Source: Actinomadura madurae | Lineage (GTDB): Bacteria > Actinomycetota > Actinomycetes > Streptosporangiales > Streptosporangiaceae | Direction: 5' to 3' | Assembly: GCF_900115095.1 (NCBI RefSeq) | Contig: NZ_FOVH01000023.1 | Location: forward strand, 62,001 to 126,000 | Length of the DNA stretch: 64,000 bases | In this document: positions 1 through 7,738 of the stretch, in pieces | How positions within the stretch are numbered: position 1 is the stretch's first letter | How the letters are laid out: every line of letters starts with the position of its first letter | Program-made: the position numbers and the translations under genes | Notes under the pieces: model-generated | Databases searched by the model: none | The model's input: the letters and a program-made list of their open reading frames with translations, nothing else | Told to the model about the DNA's origin: nothing

Positions 1-96
1 CACGCCGCCCTTGAGCATCTCCGCCATGCCGCGCTTGACGCGGGCGGTCCCGGTCTCGGGCGCGGCGTTCTCAGGAGCGGAAGTGGAAGTGGACAC
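1..96 (-). CDS. pdxS: PdxS, pyridoxal 5'-phosphate synthase lyase subunit (N-terminal fragment)
   Basis: Only the first 32 codons are present; the gene runs off the left edge. The residues TGTARVKRGMAEMLKGGV are the conserved PdxS N-terminus. PdxS builds PLP from a pentose phosphate, a triose phosphate and ammonia delivered by PdxT. I chose the GTG at 96 because GAGGA lies 6 nt upstream; the in-frame ATG at 102 abuts that same sequence. Its position beyond pimA fits the thrS-HIT-pgsA-patA-pimA-pdxS order known from mycobacteria. A TTGACA box lies at 174-179 on this strand, but I see no good -10 at normal spacing. Confidence 0.9.
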   Translation of the reverse strand, partial: MSTSTSAPENAAPETGTARVKRGMAEMLKGGV

Positions 97-232
97 GGGC
101 ATTCCTCACGTGACGGACGACAAGTCGCTTTCCATGGTATTGCCTGCTCGCACGACCTCTCGACCCGGCAGAGTGTCAACGTGCGGCGCCCGCCGCTTAC
201 GAAGTGACGGAACCGGGCGGTGCGCGCATGCG

Positions 233-1264
233 CTATGGGGTGTAAGGCTTGCCGTCGTTGACGAGAAGCACCCAGACCTGGCCGGGGGCGAAGTTCATGG
301 GCTTGCCGTCCGCCGCGGTGAAGGTGGTGCCCTTGCCCTCGGACGGCCGCGACCACTTGGCCTTGTAGGACTTCCCGTCGCGCAGGACGACGGCCCGCCC
401 GGTGCCGGTGGTGTGGATCAGGGGCGTGTAGCTGCCGAGGAAGTCGTGGAACTTCGACCGGGTCGTCTTGGCGTACTGGATGACGACGGTCTTGCCGCCG
501 AGGCGCCCGCCCTCGGCGGCGCGGTCGGGACGCCCGCCCCAGCTGGCGAGCCACCGCTTCTCCTTCGCCGACCAGGTGAACCCCATGGTCGCGGCCGGCC
601 ACCTGGCGGTGAAGGACTTGGTCCGCTTGCCGCCGGCCGGGGCCTCCCCGAAGCGGAACCCGATGTCGCGCGGCTTGCCCGCCTTCGGGGCGCGCTTCAG
701 CAGGTTCTTGGGGTCGGCGTAGAGGTTGTACGGGATGGGCTTGGCGCCGGACCGGAAGTAGGCGCCGCCCGCCTTCTCCTGCGAGATGTCGTACAGCGGC
801 GCCTTCCGGATGTACTTCTTCATCTTGCTCTGGACGCCGGAGAACGCGAACGCGGGGCGCCCGAATTGCGGCAGGATGTGCAGGTCGGAGATGCGGGCGC
901 TGCGCACCGGCCCGACGCGCTTCGGCAGCTTGGACGAGTAGACGGCCATCAGCCGCGTCTCGCCGCCCTCGACCTGCTCGACGTAGACGATGTCGGCGTC
1001 CTTCACGCCGCTCTGCGGGAACGCGGGCGCGGTGTTCTCGATCTTGACGGCGAGGACGGGATTGTCCAGGCCCTTGCGGCCGCCGGTGAACGGGTGCGTC
1101 GCGGGCTCGGGCGTCCCGCTCTCCAGGGGCGTGCCGGAGCTCTTCGGCGGCGGCGCCGTCTTCGGGCCCCCGGAGTCCGAGCAGGCCTGCAGCGCGGCGC
1201 CGGCGACGAGGACGCCGAGACCCGCGGCGACGCGGCCCGGGACGGTGCCCCATACGGAACGCAC
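233..1264 (-). CDS. DUF3048 (YerB-like) lipoprotein
   Basis: A 343-residue exported lipoprotein. It starts with a short Arg-containing n-region and hydrophobic segment (about residues 11-27) ending in the lipobox LQAC, with Cys28 as the lipidation site. A Pro/Ser/Thr-rich linker follows, then the two-part DUF3048 domain known from Bacillus YerB; I recognise stretches such as GPVRSARISDLHIL and ADIVYVEQVEGGETR. The biochemical role is unknown; the protein should sit on the outer face of the membrane. The GTG start has GGGAGG 8 nt upstream, and a -10-like TACCCT is at 1295-1300. The frame stays open for a further 190 codons upstream, but that part is compositionally unlike protein and overlaps the next gene. 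Confidence 0.85.
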   Translation of the reverse strand: MRSVWGTVPGRVAAGLGVLVAGAALQACSDSGGPKTAPPPKSSGTPLESGTPEPATHPFTGGRKGLDNPVLAVKIENTAPAFPQSGVKDADIVYVEQVEGGETRLMAVYSSKLPKRVGPVRSARISDLHILPQFGRPAFAFSGVQSKMKKYIRKAPLYDISQEKAGGAYFRSGAKPIPYNLYADPKNLLKRAPKAGKPRDIGFRFGEAPAGGKRTKSFTARWPAATMGFTWSAKEKRWLASWGGRPDRAAEGGRLGGKTVVIQYAKTTRSKFHDFLGSYTPLIHTTGTGRAVVLRDGKSYKAKWSRPSEGKGTTFTAADGKPMNFAPGQVWVLLVNDGKPYTP

Positions 1265-1359
1265 GATGTACCCCTCCCTTGGACGGTCTGCCAGAGGGTA
1301 GCGAACGTGGTCGGATGCGCCGCCCCGCCCAGCGGTACGGGCCGGCGCCGCCGGTGTGA

Positions 1360-1914
1360 TCAACGCGGCGGTCGGATTCCGGGCGGATCGTCGTCGATCT
1401 CGAAGAAGTCCGGCAGCGGGGCGCGGCCGGCGAGGGGCAGGATCCGGATCAGCGGCTTGCGGCGCGCGATGCGGGCCTGGGACACGGCGTCGTTGTAGAA
1501 GCGGCGGGCGTAGGCGACCTTCGCCGCCGCGGACGACAGCTCCTCCAGCACCGCGCCCCCGTCGCCGGCGCCCCGGGCGGAGAGGGTGTCGACGAACCCG
1601 GGCTGGTCGACGGCCGCGCGCAGCGCCCGGGACAGGTCGCTCTCGGCGAACTCGCGGGCGTCGGCGTCGGCGGTGCGCGCCTCGTGGGCGGCGGTGGCCA
1701 GCACCAGGCTGGTGGCCGGGTCCAGCAGCCGGGACGCGGCCAGCTCCAGCGTGGCGGCGGCCCTCCTGACCAGCGCGGCGTCCAGCGCGGCGCGGGCCGT
1801 CTCGACGCGGACGTGCAGCCGGTCCAGCCGGGTGGCGCGCCACGACACGTACACGGCGACCAGGAAGGCGACGGCGACCCAGAACAGGACGTCGATGATC
1901 CAGTCGTAGGACAT
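1360..1914 (-). CDS. Conserved single-pass membrane protein, possibly LemA-related
   Basis: 184 residues with one N-terminal membrane segment (about residues 5-25, WIIDVLFWVAVAFLVAVYV), then a charged, Ala/Leu/Arg-rich helical region that should face the cytoplasm or envelope. The segment ARRFYNDAVSQARIARR resembles the YN-containing helix of LemA proteins, so a distant LemA relationship is possible. I do not recognise a function. AGGAGG lies 7 nt before the ATG. It sits 11 nt beyond the pimA stop and is probably cotranscribed with the PIM genes. In M. tuberculosis the equivalent place holds a Nudix gene; no Nudix box is visible here. Confidence 0.75.
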   Translation of the reverse strand: MSYDWIIDVLFWVAVAFLVAVYVSWRATRLDRLHVRVETARAALDAALVRRAAATLELAASRLLDPATSLVLATAAHEARTADADAREFAESDLSRALRAAVDQPGFVDTLSARGAGDGGAVLEELSSAAAKVAYARRFYNDAVSQARIARRKPLIRILPLAGRAPLPDFFEIDDDPPGIRPPR

Positions 1915-1925
1915 CCGGCGGCCTC

Positions 1926-3086
1926 CTAGGTGCCGTGGCCGGACTCGACGACGACGGCGCGGCCGCCGGTGACCGTCTCGTAGACCCTCACCACGTCGCG
2001 GGCCACGGACGACCAGTCGTAGGCGCGCACGGCCGCGCGGGCCTCCGCGGACAGCTGCTTGCGGCGGGCCGGGTCGTCCAGCAGCTCGGCCGCCGCCGCG
2101 GCGAGCGCCTCGTGGTCGCCCACCGGGAACAGGACGCCGGCCCGGCCGCCGCGCAGCACCCGGTCGAACGCCTCGATGTCGCTGGCCAGGATCGGGGCGC
2201 CCGCCGACATCGCCTCGGCGAGCACGATGCCGAAGCTCTCGCCGCCGAGGTTGGGCGCGACGAACACGTCCACCGAGTGGTAGGCGCGGACCTTGTCGTG
2301 CTCGCTGACCATGCCGAGCACGACGACGCGCTCGCGCAGCCCGGGCGGCACCCGGGACATCACGTCGCCGGCGTCGCCGGGCCCGGCGAGCAGCAGCCGC
2401 AGCCCGGGCCGGCGGCGGCCGAGGATCTCGAACGCGCGCAGCAGCACCTGCAGCCCCTTGCGGGGCTCGTCCATCCTGCCGAGGAAGCCGAGCGCCTCCC
2501 CGTCCCCGGAGCCGGATGCCCCCGCCCTGCCGCGCCAGCCGGGCAGCGGCTCGGCCATCGCGTACCGCTCGGTGGCGACCCCGTTGGGGATCAGCACCGC
2601 GTCGCCGCCGAGGTGCTCGACCAGGGTGGTGCGGGCGGCCTCGGACACCGCGATCCGGCCGGTGATCTTCTCCAGCGCGCTCTGCAGGATCGGCGCGGTG
2701 ACCGACACCACGCGGGACTTCTCGTAGGACGCGTGGAAGGTGCCGACGATGGGGCCGTCCGCCGCCCAGCAGGCGAGCAGCCCGAGCGAGGGCGCGGCGG
2801 GCTCGTGGACGTGCAGGACGTCGAAGCCGCCGTCGTTGATCCAGCGCCGGACCCGGCCGGCCGACAGGAACCCGAACGCCAGCCGCGCCACCGAGCCGTT
2901 GTAGGGGACGGGCACGGCGCGCCCGGCCGACACGGCGTAGGCCGGCAGGTCGGCCTCGTCGTCGGCGGGCGTGATCACCGACACCTCGTGGCCGAGCGCG
3001 ATCAGCGCCTCGGCGAGGTCGCCGATGTGCTGCTGCACGCCGCCCGGGACGTCCCAGGTGTACGGGCAGACGATGCCGACCTTCAT
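1926..3086 (-). CDS. pimA: PimA, phosphatidylinositol alpha-mannosyltransferase
   Basis: A 386-residue GT-B glycosyltransferase (GT4) that transfers mannose from GDP-mannose to position 2 of phosphatidylinositol, the first step of PIM synthesis at the inner leaflet. Visible features are the glycine loop PGGVQQH (14-20), TFHAS with His118 (the active-site His of mycobacterial PimA), and the donor-site motif GGESFGIVLAEA (281-292). Length and sequence are typical. The start is unusual: a 17-bp tandem duplication places two ATGAAGGTCGGCATCG copies in a row, at 3103 and 3086, and only the ATG at 3086 opens the long frame. It is downstream of patA and pgsA in one operon. Confidence 0.93.
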   Translation of the reverse strand: MKVGIVCPYTWDVPGGVQQHIGDLAEALIALGHEVSVITPADDEADLPAYAVSAGRAVPVPYNGSVARLAFGFLSAGRVRRWINDGGFDVLHVHEPAAPSLGLLACWAADGPIVGTFHASYEKSRVVSVTAPILQSALEKITGRIAVSEAARTTLVEHLGGDAVLIPNGVATERYAMAEPLPGWRGRAGASGSGDGEALGFLGRMDEPRKGLQVLLRAFEILGRRRPGLRLLLAGPGDAGDVMSRVPPGLRERVVVLGMVSEHDKVRAYHSVDVFVAPNLGGESFGIVLAEAMSAGAPILASDIEAFDRVLRGGRAGVLFPVGDHEALAAAAAELLDDPARRKQLSAEARAAVRAYDWSSVARDVVRVYETVTGGRAVVVESGHGT

Positions 3087-3104
3087 GCGATGCCGACCTT
3101 CATG
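3071..3104 (-). repeat. 17-bp tandem duplication over the pimA start codon
   Basis: CGATGCCGACCTTCATG occurs twice with no gap (3071-3087 and 3088-3104). On the coding strand this gives two copies of the pimA start. The upstream ATG (3103) is 17 nt away, so out of frame, and reads six codons (MKVGIA) then TGA at 3085-3083, overlapping the real pimA ATG (3086-3084) as ATGA. The GAGG that overlaps the patA stop is spaced for the upstream ATG. Ribosomes probably initiate there and re-initiate at pimA; this is inference. Confidence 0.9.
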
Positions 3105-3113
3105 GCCCGGTCC

Positions 3114-4043
3114 TCATCCCCCGCCGCCCGCCAGGTCGTCGACCCAGACCTTCTGCAGCATGTGCCAGTCCTCCGGGTGCGCGGCGATGCCCGCCTCGAA
3201 GACCCGCGCGAGCTCCTGGGTCATGGCCTGGATCTTCTCCTGTCTGCCGCCCTCGTCCGGGACCGGGATCTCCTCGTGGACCCGCGCCGCCCAGTACTCG
3301 CCCTCATACCAGAGTGTCACGGGAATGAGCGCGGCGCCCGTCTGCAGCGCGAGCGCGGCCGAGACGGCGGGCATCCGGGCGGTGGCGCCGAAGAACTCGA
3401 CGTCGACACCGCTCGCGGTCAGGTCGCGGTCGACGACGAGGCACACCGGCCGCCCCGCGCGGAGCCGCTGCGCCATCCGCCCGTACGCCGAGGCGCCCGT
3501 GTGGGCGAGGACCTCCATGCCGAGGCTCTCGCGGAACTCGACGAACCGGTCGAACAGCGACTCCGGCTTGAGCCGCTCGGCGACCGTGGTGAACGGGTAG
3601 CCGCAGTGCACGAGCCACGCCCCGGCGTGCTCGTAGTTGCCCATGTGGGGCAGGGCCAGGATCACGCCGCGCCCGGCGTCGAGGTTGGTGAAGATCTTCT
3701 TCTCGCCGGTGACGCGCATCCGGCCGAGGATCCGCCCCCGGTCGTACTCGGGGAGCCGGAACACCTCCAGCCAGTAGCGGAAGTAGGAGCGCAGCACCTT
3801 CTTGCTGAGGACGCGGACCTCGTCGTCGACGGCGTCCTTGCCGAGGACGCGGCACAGGTTCTTCTCCAGCTGCCGCACGCCGCCGCCGTAGCGGTGCCAG
3901 GTGCGGTCGGCGAGGGCGGCGAACGCCAGCCGTGCCGCGCTCTCCGGCATCTTGCGCACGACCGTCCAGCCCAGGGCGTAGACGGCGTCGGTCACCTCAT
4001 CGCGAAGCGACGGCGTAGCCTCTCCGCGGCGGGGCGTGGTCAT
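3114..4043 (-). CDS. patA: PatA, phosphatidylinositol mannoside acyltransferase
   Basis: A 309-residue acyltransferase of the lysophospholipid/lauroyl (LpxL-like) family. It acylates the mannose of PIM1/PIM2 on the cytoplasmic membrane surface. The catalytic HX4(D/E) motif is HMGNYE (His133, Glu138). VCLVVDRDLTASGVDVEFFG and PVTLWYEGEYW are further family blocks. It overlaps pgsA upstream by 4 nt (ATGA), so the two are translationally coupled, and pimA follows after the duplicated start region. The gene order pgsA-patA-pimA is the standard actinobacterial PIM operon and supports the assignment over a generic acyltransferase. Confidence 0.9.
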   Translation of the reverse strand: MTTPRRGEATPSLRDEVTDAVYALGWTVVRKMPESAARLAFAALADRTWHRYGGGVRQLEKNLCRVLGKDAVDDEVRVLSKKVLRSYFRYWLEVFRLPEYDRGRILGRMRVTGEKKIFTNLDAGRGVILALPHMGNYEHAGAWLVHCGYPFTTVAERLKPESLFDRFVEFRESLGMEVLAHTGASAYGRMAQRLRAGRPVCLVVDRDLTASGVDVEFFGATARMPAVSAALALQTGAALIPVTLWYEGEYWAARVHEEIPVPDEGGRQEKIQAMTQELARVFEAGIAAHPEDWHMLQKVWVDDLAGGGG

Positions 4044-4738
4044 CGATGGGGCTCCGGCGTCTTCTGCGCCCCGTTGCCGGCACCGTTGTCGGCCCCGTCA
4101 CCGGCACCGTTCCCGGCATTGTCGCCCGCTCCCGGCCCCGCGCCGTCCCTGGCCTGGACGTAGACGGTGGCGAAACGCTGCCCGACCGTGATCGTGCTGA
4201 GCACGGCGAGCGCCCACAGCGCGACGGCGAGGATGAAGGGGACGCCGAGCCCGTCGAACCCGGCCGCGACCAGCGCGACGATGAGGCGTTCCGCGCGCTC
4301 GGCGATGCCCACGTCGCAGGTGTAGCCGAGCCCTTCGGCGCGGGCCTTGGCGTAGGACACCACGACCCCGGAGACGAGGCAGTACAGGGCGACGGCGGCG
4401 AGGGGCTCCTGGCCGTCCCGGTACAGCCCGATCATCAGCCCGGAGAAGATCGCGGCGTCGGCGACCCGGTCCATGGTGGAGTCCAGGAACGCGCCGAACT
4501 TGGAGATCTTCCCGGTGACCCGGGCGACCGCGCCGTCGAGCATGTCGAACAGCACGAACGCGGTGATGACCATCGTCCCCCAGAAGAACTCCCCTCGCGG
4601 GAAGAGGACGAGCGCTCCGGCGGCGACGCCCGCGGTCCCGATGACGGTGATGGCGTTGGGCGACACTCCGGTCCGCGCGACCGCCTGTCCGACGGGGGTG
4701 AGGACGCGCCCCAGCGCGGGCCTGATCTTGTTGAGCAT
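4040..4738 (-). CDS. pgsA: PgsA, phosphatidylinositol phosphate synthase
   Basis: A 232-residue CDP-alcohol phosphatidyltransferase that joins CDP-diacylglycerol and inositol 1-phosphate, supplying the lipid that PimA mannosylates. The CAP signature D-G-x2-A-R-x8-G-x3-D-x3-D is complete (Asp68, Gly69, Ala72, Arg73, Gly82, Asp86, Asp90). About six membrane helices are visible. The C-terminal 35 residues are a Gly/Ala/Asn/Asp repeat tail of no known function. The start MLNKIRPAL is chosen because it begins the conserved region; the frame remains open upstream for 73 codons with no protein-like sequence. It is the first gene of the pgsA-patA-pimA operon. Confidence 0.9.
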   Translation of the reverse strand: MLNKIRPALGRVLTPVGQAVARTGVSPNAITVIGTAGVAAGALVLFPRGEFFWGTMVITAFVLFDMLDGAVARVTGKISKFGAFLDSTMDRVADAAIFSGLMIGLYRDGQEPLAAVALYCLVSGVVVSYAKARAEGLGYTCDVGIAERAERLIVALVAAGFDGLGVPFILAVALWALAVLSTITVGQRFATVYVQARDGAGPGAGDNAGNGAGDGADNGAGNGAQKTPEPHR

Positions 4739-5064
4739 CGCCGTCCGTTCTCGACTGGTCTCCGGGGTGCCGGCCTCCGCACGCGGGACGGGCCGCCGGC
4801 CGTGGCGCGCCCATCGTAGTGCGGACCTCGCCGGCCCGTGGTCAGGGCGGGGTTTGGGGGCCGCGCGGCACGGACAGATCACGGTTGATTGCCGTTCACC
4901 CCTTGTGGTCCCGGCCATCACGGGAAAGGGTGTTGGCACGGGTGTGACGTCGGTCACGCGCGCTACGAGGTCGGACGCCGCACTCGGACGTCAGGGCCGG
5001 GCCCGCCGGGCCGGGCCCCAGCCGCACGCGGGCCTCCGCGAGAGGCCCGTCCGAGGAGGTAGTC
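4739..5064. other. Divergent intergenic region, pgsA / EF-G2
   Basis: 326 bases with no convincing gene. It must hold promoters for pgsA (left) and the EF-G2 gene (right). It contains a CRP-like palindrome (4943-4958), a G/C-rich double copy of GGGCCGGGCCC near 4994-5019 that can fold on itself, and AGGAGG just before the EF-G2 ATG. In mycobacteria the HIT gene lies directly upstream of pgsA; here it lies about 4.3 kb away. Confidence 0.6.
4943..4958 (+). promoter_or_regulatory. CRP/GlxR-like palindrome
   Basis: TGTGA, six bases, then TCACG matches the actinobacterial CRP/GlxR consensus TGTGA-N6-TCACA in all but the last base. It lies 107 bp before the EF-G2 start and about 205 bp before pgsA. 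That it is bound is inference; short palindromes of this type occur by chance. Confidence 0.35.
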
Positions 5065-7227
5065 ATGGCGGACAAGGGAGGCCACCCGGGAGCCCCCGGC
5101 AGGGCACCGGAGGCCGGCGGGTGCGACAGGGTGCGCAATGTCGCGCTGGTCGGCCATTCGGGGGCAGGCAAGACGACGCTCGTCGAGGCGCTGCTCGCCG
5201 CCACGGGCACGCTGCAGCGGGCCGGCAAGGTCGAGGACGGCACCACCGTCAGCGACTTCGACGAGGTCGAGATGCGCCAGCAGCGCTCGGTCAACCTCGC
5301 GCTCGCCCCGCTCGTGCACGGGGACGTCAAGGTCAATCTCATCGACACGCCCGGTTACGCCGACTTCGTCGGCGACCTGCGCGCCGGGCTCCGCGCCGCC
5401 GACGCAGCGCTGTTCGTGATCTCGGCGGTGGACGGCATCGACGGGCTCACCCGGATGATCTGGGACGAGTGCGCCGCGGTGCAGATGCCCCGCGCGGTCG
5501 TCATCACCAAGATCGACCAGCAGCGCGGCGACTTCGACGACGTGGTCCTCACCTGCCAGGACGTGTTCGGCGAGGGCGTCGCGCCGCTGTACTTCCCGGC
5601 CGGCGGAGGCGACGGCCTGAAGGGCCTGATCGGGCTGCTGTCGCAGCGCTGCCTCGACTACTCCAGCGGGGAGCGCGTCGAGTGCATGCCGGACCCGGAG
5701 TACCTGGACCAGATCTCCGAGCAGCGCGCGTCGCTGATCGAGGGCATCATCCAGGAGAGCGAGGACGAGAGCCTCATGGACAGGTACCTGTCCGGCGAGG
5801 ACATCGACGTCAAGGCGCTCATCGAGGACCTGGAGACCGCGGTGGCGCGCGGCAGCTTCTACCCCGTCCTCGCGACCTCGGTCCCGCACGGCGACCACCC
5901 CGGGCCGGTCATCGGGATGCTGGAGCTCCTGGAGGTCATGACGCAGGCCTTCCCGTCCCCCCTCGAACACGGGATCCCGACCGTGACGCCGGTGAAGGGC
6001 GGGCCGCCCAGGGAGATCACCTGCGATCCCGAAGGCCCGCTGGTCGCCGAGGTCGTCAAGACCACGTCCGACCCGTACGTCGGGCGGATCTCGCTGGTCC
6101 GGGTGTTCTCCGGCACGCTGCGCCCCGACACGACCGTGCACGTCTCCGGGCACGGCATGGAGGACCGCGGCCACGAGGACCACGACGTCGACGAGCGCAT
6201 CGGCGCCCTCACCTCGCCGCTGGGCAAGACGCAGCGGACCATGTCGTCCTGCATCGCCGGCGACGTCTGCGCGGTGGCTAAGCTCGGCCGCGCCGAGACC
6301 GGCGACACCCTGTCCGACCCGGGCTCGCCCGTGGTGATGGCGCCCTGGTCGATGCCGGACCCGCTCCTGCCGGTGGCGATCCGCGCCAAGTCCAAGGCCG
6401 ACGAGGACAAGCTCAGCCAGGCGCTCGGCCGGCTCGTCGCCGAGGACCCGACGCTGCGGCTGGAGAACAACTCCGAGACCCGCCAGCTGGTGCTGTGGTG
6501 CATGGGGGAGGCGCACGCCGACGTGCTCATCGAGAGGCTCCGCAGCCGGTACGGCGTGGAGGTCGAGCGCGTCGACCTGCGCGTGCCGCTGCGGGAGACG
6601 TTCGGCGGCAAGGCCAAGGGCCTCGGCCGGCACGTCAAGCAGAGCGGCGGGCACGGCCAGTACGGCATCTGCCACATCGACGTGGAGCCGCTCCCCTCCG
6701 GTGAGGGCTTCGAGTTCGTCGACAAGATCGTCGGCGGGGTCGTGCCGCGGCAGTTCATCCCGTCGGTGGAGAAGGGCGTCCGGCAGCAGATGGAACGCGG
6801 CGTCTCGGCCGGGTACCCGCTGGTCGACATCAAGGTCACGCTGCACGACGGGAAGGCGCACTCGGTCGACTCGTCCGACATGGCGTTCCAGGCGGCGGGG
6901 GCGCTCGCGCTCAAGGACGCGGCCGGCCAGGTGCCGATCCTGCTGCTGGAACCGGTCGACGAGGTCGACGTGCTGATCGCCGACGAGTACGTGGGCCCGA
7001 TCATGTCCGACCTCACCTCCCGCCGCGGCCGGGTGCTCGGCTCCCAGGCGGTTCCCGGCGGCCGCACCATGATCAAGGCGGAGGTGCCGCAGCTGGAGAT
7101 CATCCGGTACGCGATCGACCTTCGCTCGATGTCGCAGGGGACCGGCACGTTCAGCCGCTCGTTCCTGCGGTACGAGCCGCTCCCGTCGCATCTCGCCGAG
7201 AAGGTGGCCGCCGCCAAGGACGGCTGA
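5065..7227 (+). CDS. Elongation factor G-like GTPase (EF-G2 type)
   Basis: A 720-residue translational GTPase with all EF-G domains, closest in kind to the second, non-essential EF-G paralogues of actinobacteria (M. tuberculosis Rv0120c type). G1 is GHSGAGKTT (30-38), G3 is DTPGYADF and G4 is TKID. The G2 effector segment reads MRQQRSVNLAL where canonical EF-G has ERGITI, so the conserved switch I Thr is absent. Domain IV and V blocks (GGHGQYG, GGVVPRQFIPSVEKGV) are intact. The role is unclear; it is unlikely to replace FusA in translocation. AGGAGG precedes the ATG, and a strong hairpin follows the stop. It interrupts the usual HIT-pgsA adjacency. Confidence 0.88.
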   Translation: MADKGGHPGAPGRAPEAGGCDRVRNVALVGHSGAGKTTLVEALLAATGTLQRAGKVEDGTTVSDFDEVEMRQQRSVNLALAPLVHGDVKVNLIDTPGYADFVGDLRAGLRAADAALFVISAVDGIDGLTRMIWDECAAVQMPRAVVITKIDQQRGDFDDVVLTCQDVFGEGVAPLYFPAGGGDGLKGLIGLLSQRCLDYSSGERVECMPDPEYLDQISEQRASLIEGIIQESEDESLMDRYLSGEDIDVKALIEDLETAVARGSFYPVLATSVPHGDHPGPVIGMLELLEVMTQAFPSPLEHGIPTVTPVKGGPPREITCDPEGPLVAEVVKTTSDPYVGRISLVRVFSGTLRPDTTVHVSGHGMEDRGHEDHDVDERIGALTSPLGKTQRTMSSCIAGDVCAVAKLGRAETGDTLSDPGSPVVMAPWSMPDPLLPVAIRAKSKADEDKLSQALGRLVAEDPTLRLENNSETRQLVLWCMGEAHADVLIERLRSRYGVEVERVDLRVPLRETFGGKAKGLGRHVKQSGGHGQYGICHIDVEPLPSGEGFEFVDKIVGGVVPRQFIPSVEKGVRQQMERGVSAGYPLVDIKVTLHDGKAHSVDSSDMAFQAAGALALKDAAGQVPILLLEPVDEVDVLIADEYVGPIMSDLTSRRGRVLGSQAVPGGRTMIKAEVPQLEIIRYAIDLRSMSQGTGTFSRSFLRYEPLPSHLAEKVAAAKDG

Positions 7228-7242
7228 CCCGGCTGGGCCGAT

Positions 7243-7268
7243 GCCCCGCCCGGCGCCCCGGGCGGGGC
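7243..7268 (+). terminator. Hairpin terminator after the EF-G2 gene
   Basis: GCCCCGCCCGG (7243-7253) and CCGGGCGGGGC (7258-7268) form a perfect 11-bp stem with a 4-nt loop, 16 nt after the stop codon. There is no U tract, as is common in actinomycetes. It ends two bases before the -10 box of the next gene. Confidence 0.65.
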
Positions 7269-7270
7269 TC

Positions 7271-7276
7271 TAGGCT
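7271..7276 (+). promoter_or_regulatory. -10 box for leaderless transcription of the 7283 gene
   Basis: TAGGCT fits TANNNT and ends 6 nt before the GTG at 7283, so transcription would begin at the start codon. No ribosome binding site precedes that GTG. Confidence 0.5.
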
Positions 7277-7282
7277 TGTCCG

Positions 7283-7738
7283 GTGAGTCTTCCTGTCCTC
7301 CGCCTCACGCCTCGCGCGCGGCTCTGGCGGTCCCTCTCCGGCGCCGCGGTCGTCGGCGCCCTGCTGTGCAGCAGCGCGTTCGGAAGCAACGACCATTTCC
7401 CGCTCGGGCCGATGACGCAGTACGCGTTCTCGGTGAAGGACGACGGCGGCACCATCAACTCCTTCTGGCTGGAGGCCGACACCGCCGCGGGCACGCACGT
7501 GGAGCTGTCCCGGGGCGCGGCGGGAACGGGGATGAAGCGCGCCGAGATCGAGGGGCAGATGGACCGGATCGTCCACCACCCGGCCATGCTGCAGGGCATC
7601 GCCGAGGGGCAGCACCGGCTGCACCCGGACTGGCCGAGGCTGACCAGGATCTACGTCGTGCAGGAGATCAGGACGCTCCGGCACGGCAAGGTCGTGTCGA
7701 CGACCAAGCGCAACCGCGTCGTCTGGGACGTGCGATGA
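7283..7738 (+). CDS. Small exported or membrane-anchored protein paired with an HTTM protein
   Basis: 151 residues with an N-terminal hydrophobic segment (about residues 17-33, LSGAAVVGALLCSSAF), either a signal peptide or an anchor. A conserved-looking domain follows, starting FPLGPMTQYAF and ending near VVQEIRTLRHGK. I know such proteins only as companions of HTTM genes in actinobacteria; the function is not established. The GTG start is probably leaderless (-10 box at 7271-7276). The stop overlaps the HTTM start by 4 nt (ATGA), so the two proteins are likely made together and may form a complex. Confidence 0.75.
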   Translation: MSLPVLRLTPRARLWRSLSGAAVVGALLCSSAFGSNDHFPLGPMTQYAFSVKDDGGTINSFWLEADTAAGTHVELSRGAAGTGMKRAEIEGQMDRIVHHPAMLQGIAEGQHRLHPDWPRLTRIYVVQEIRTLRHGKVVSTTKRNRVVWDVR

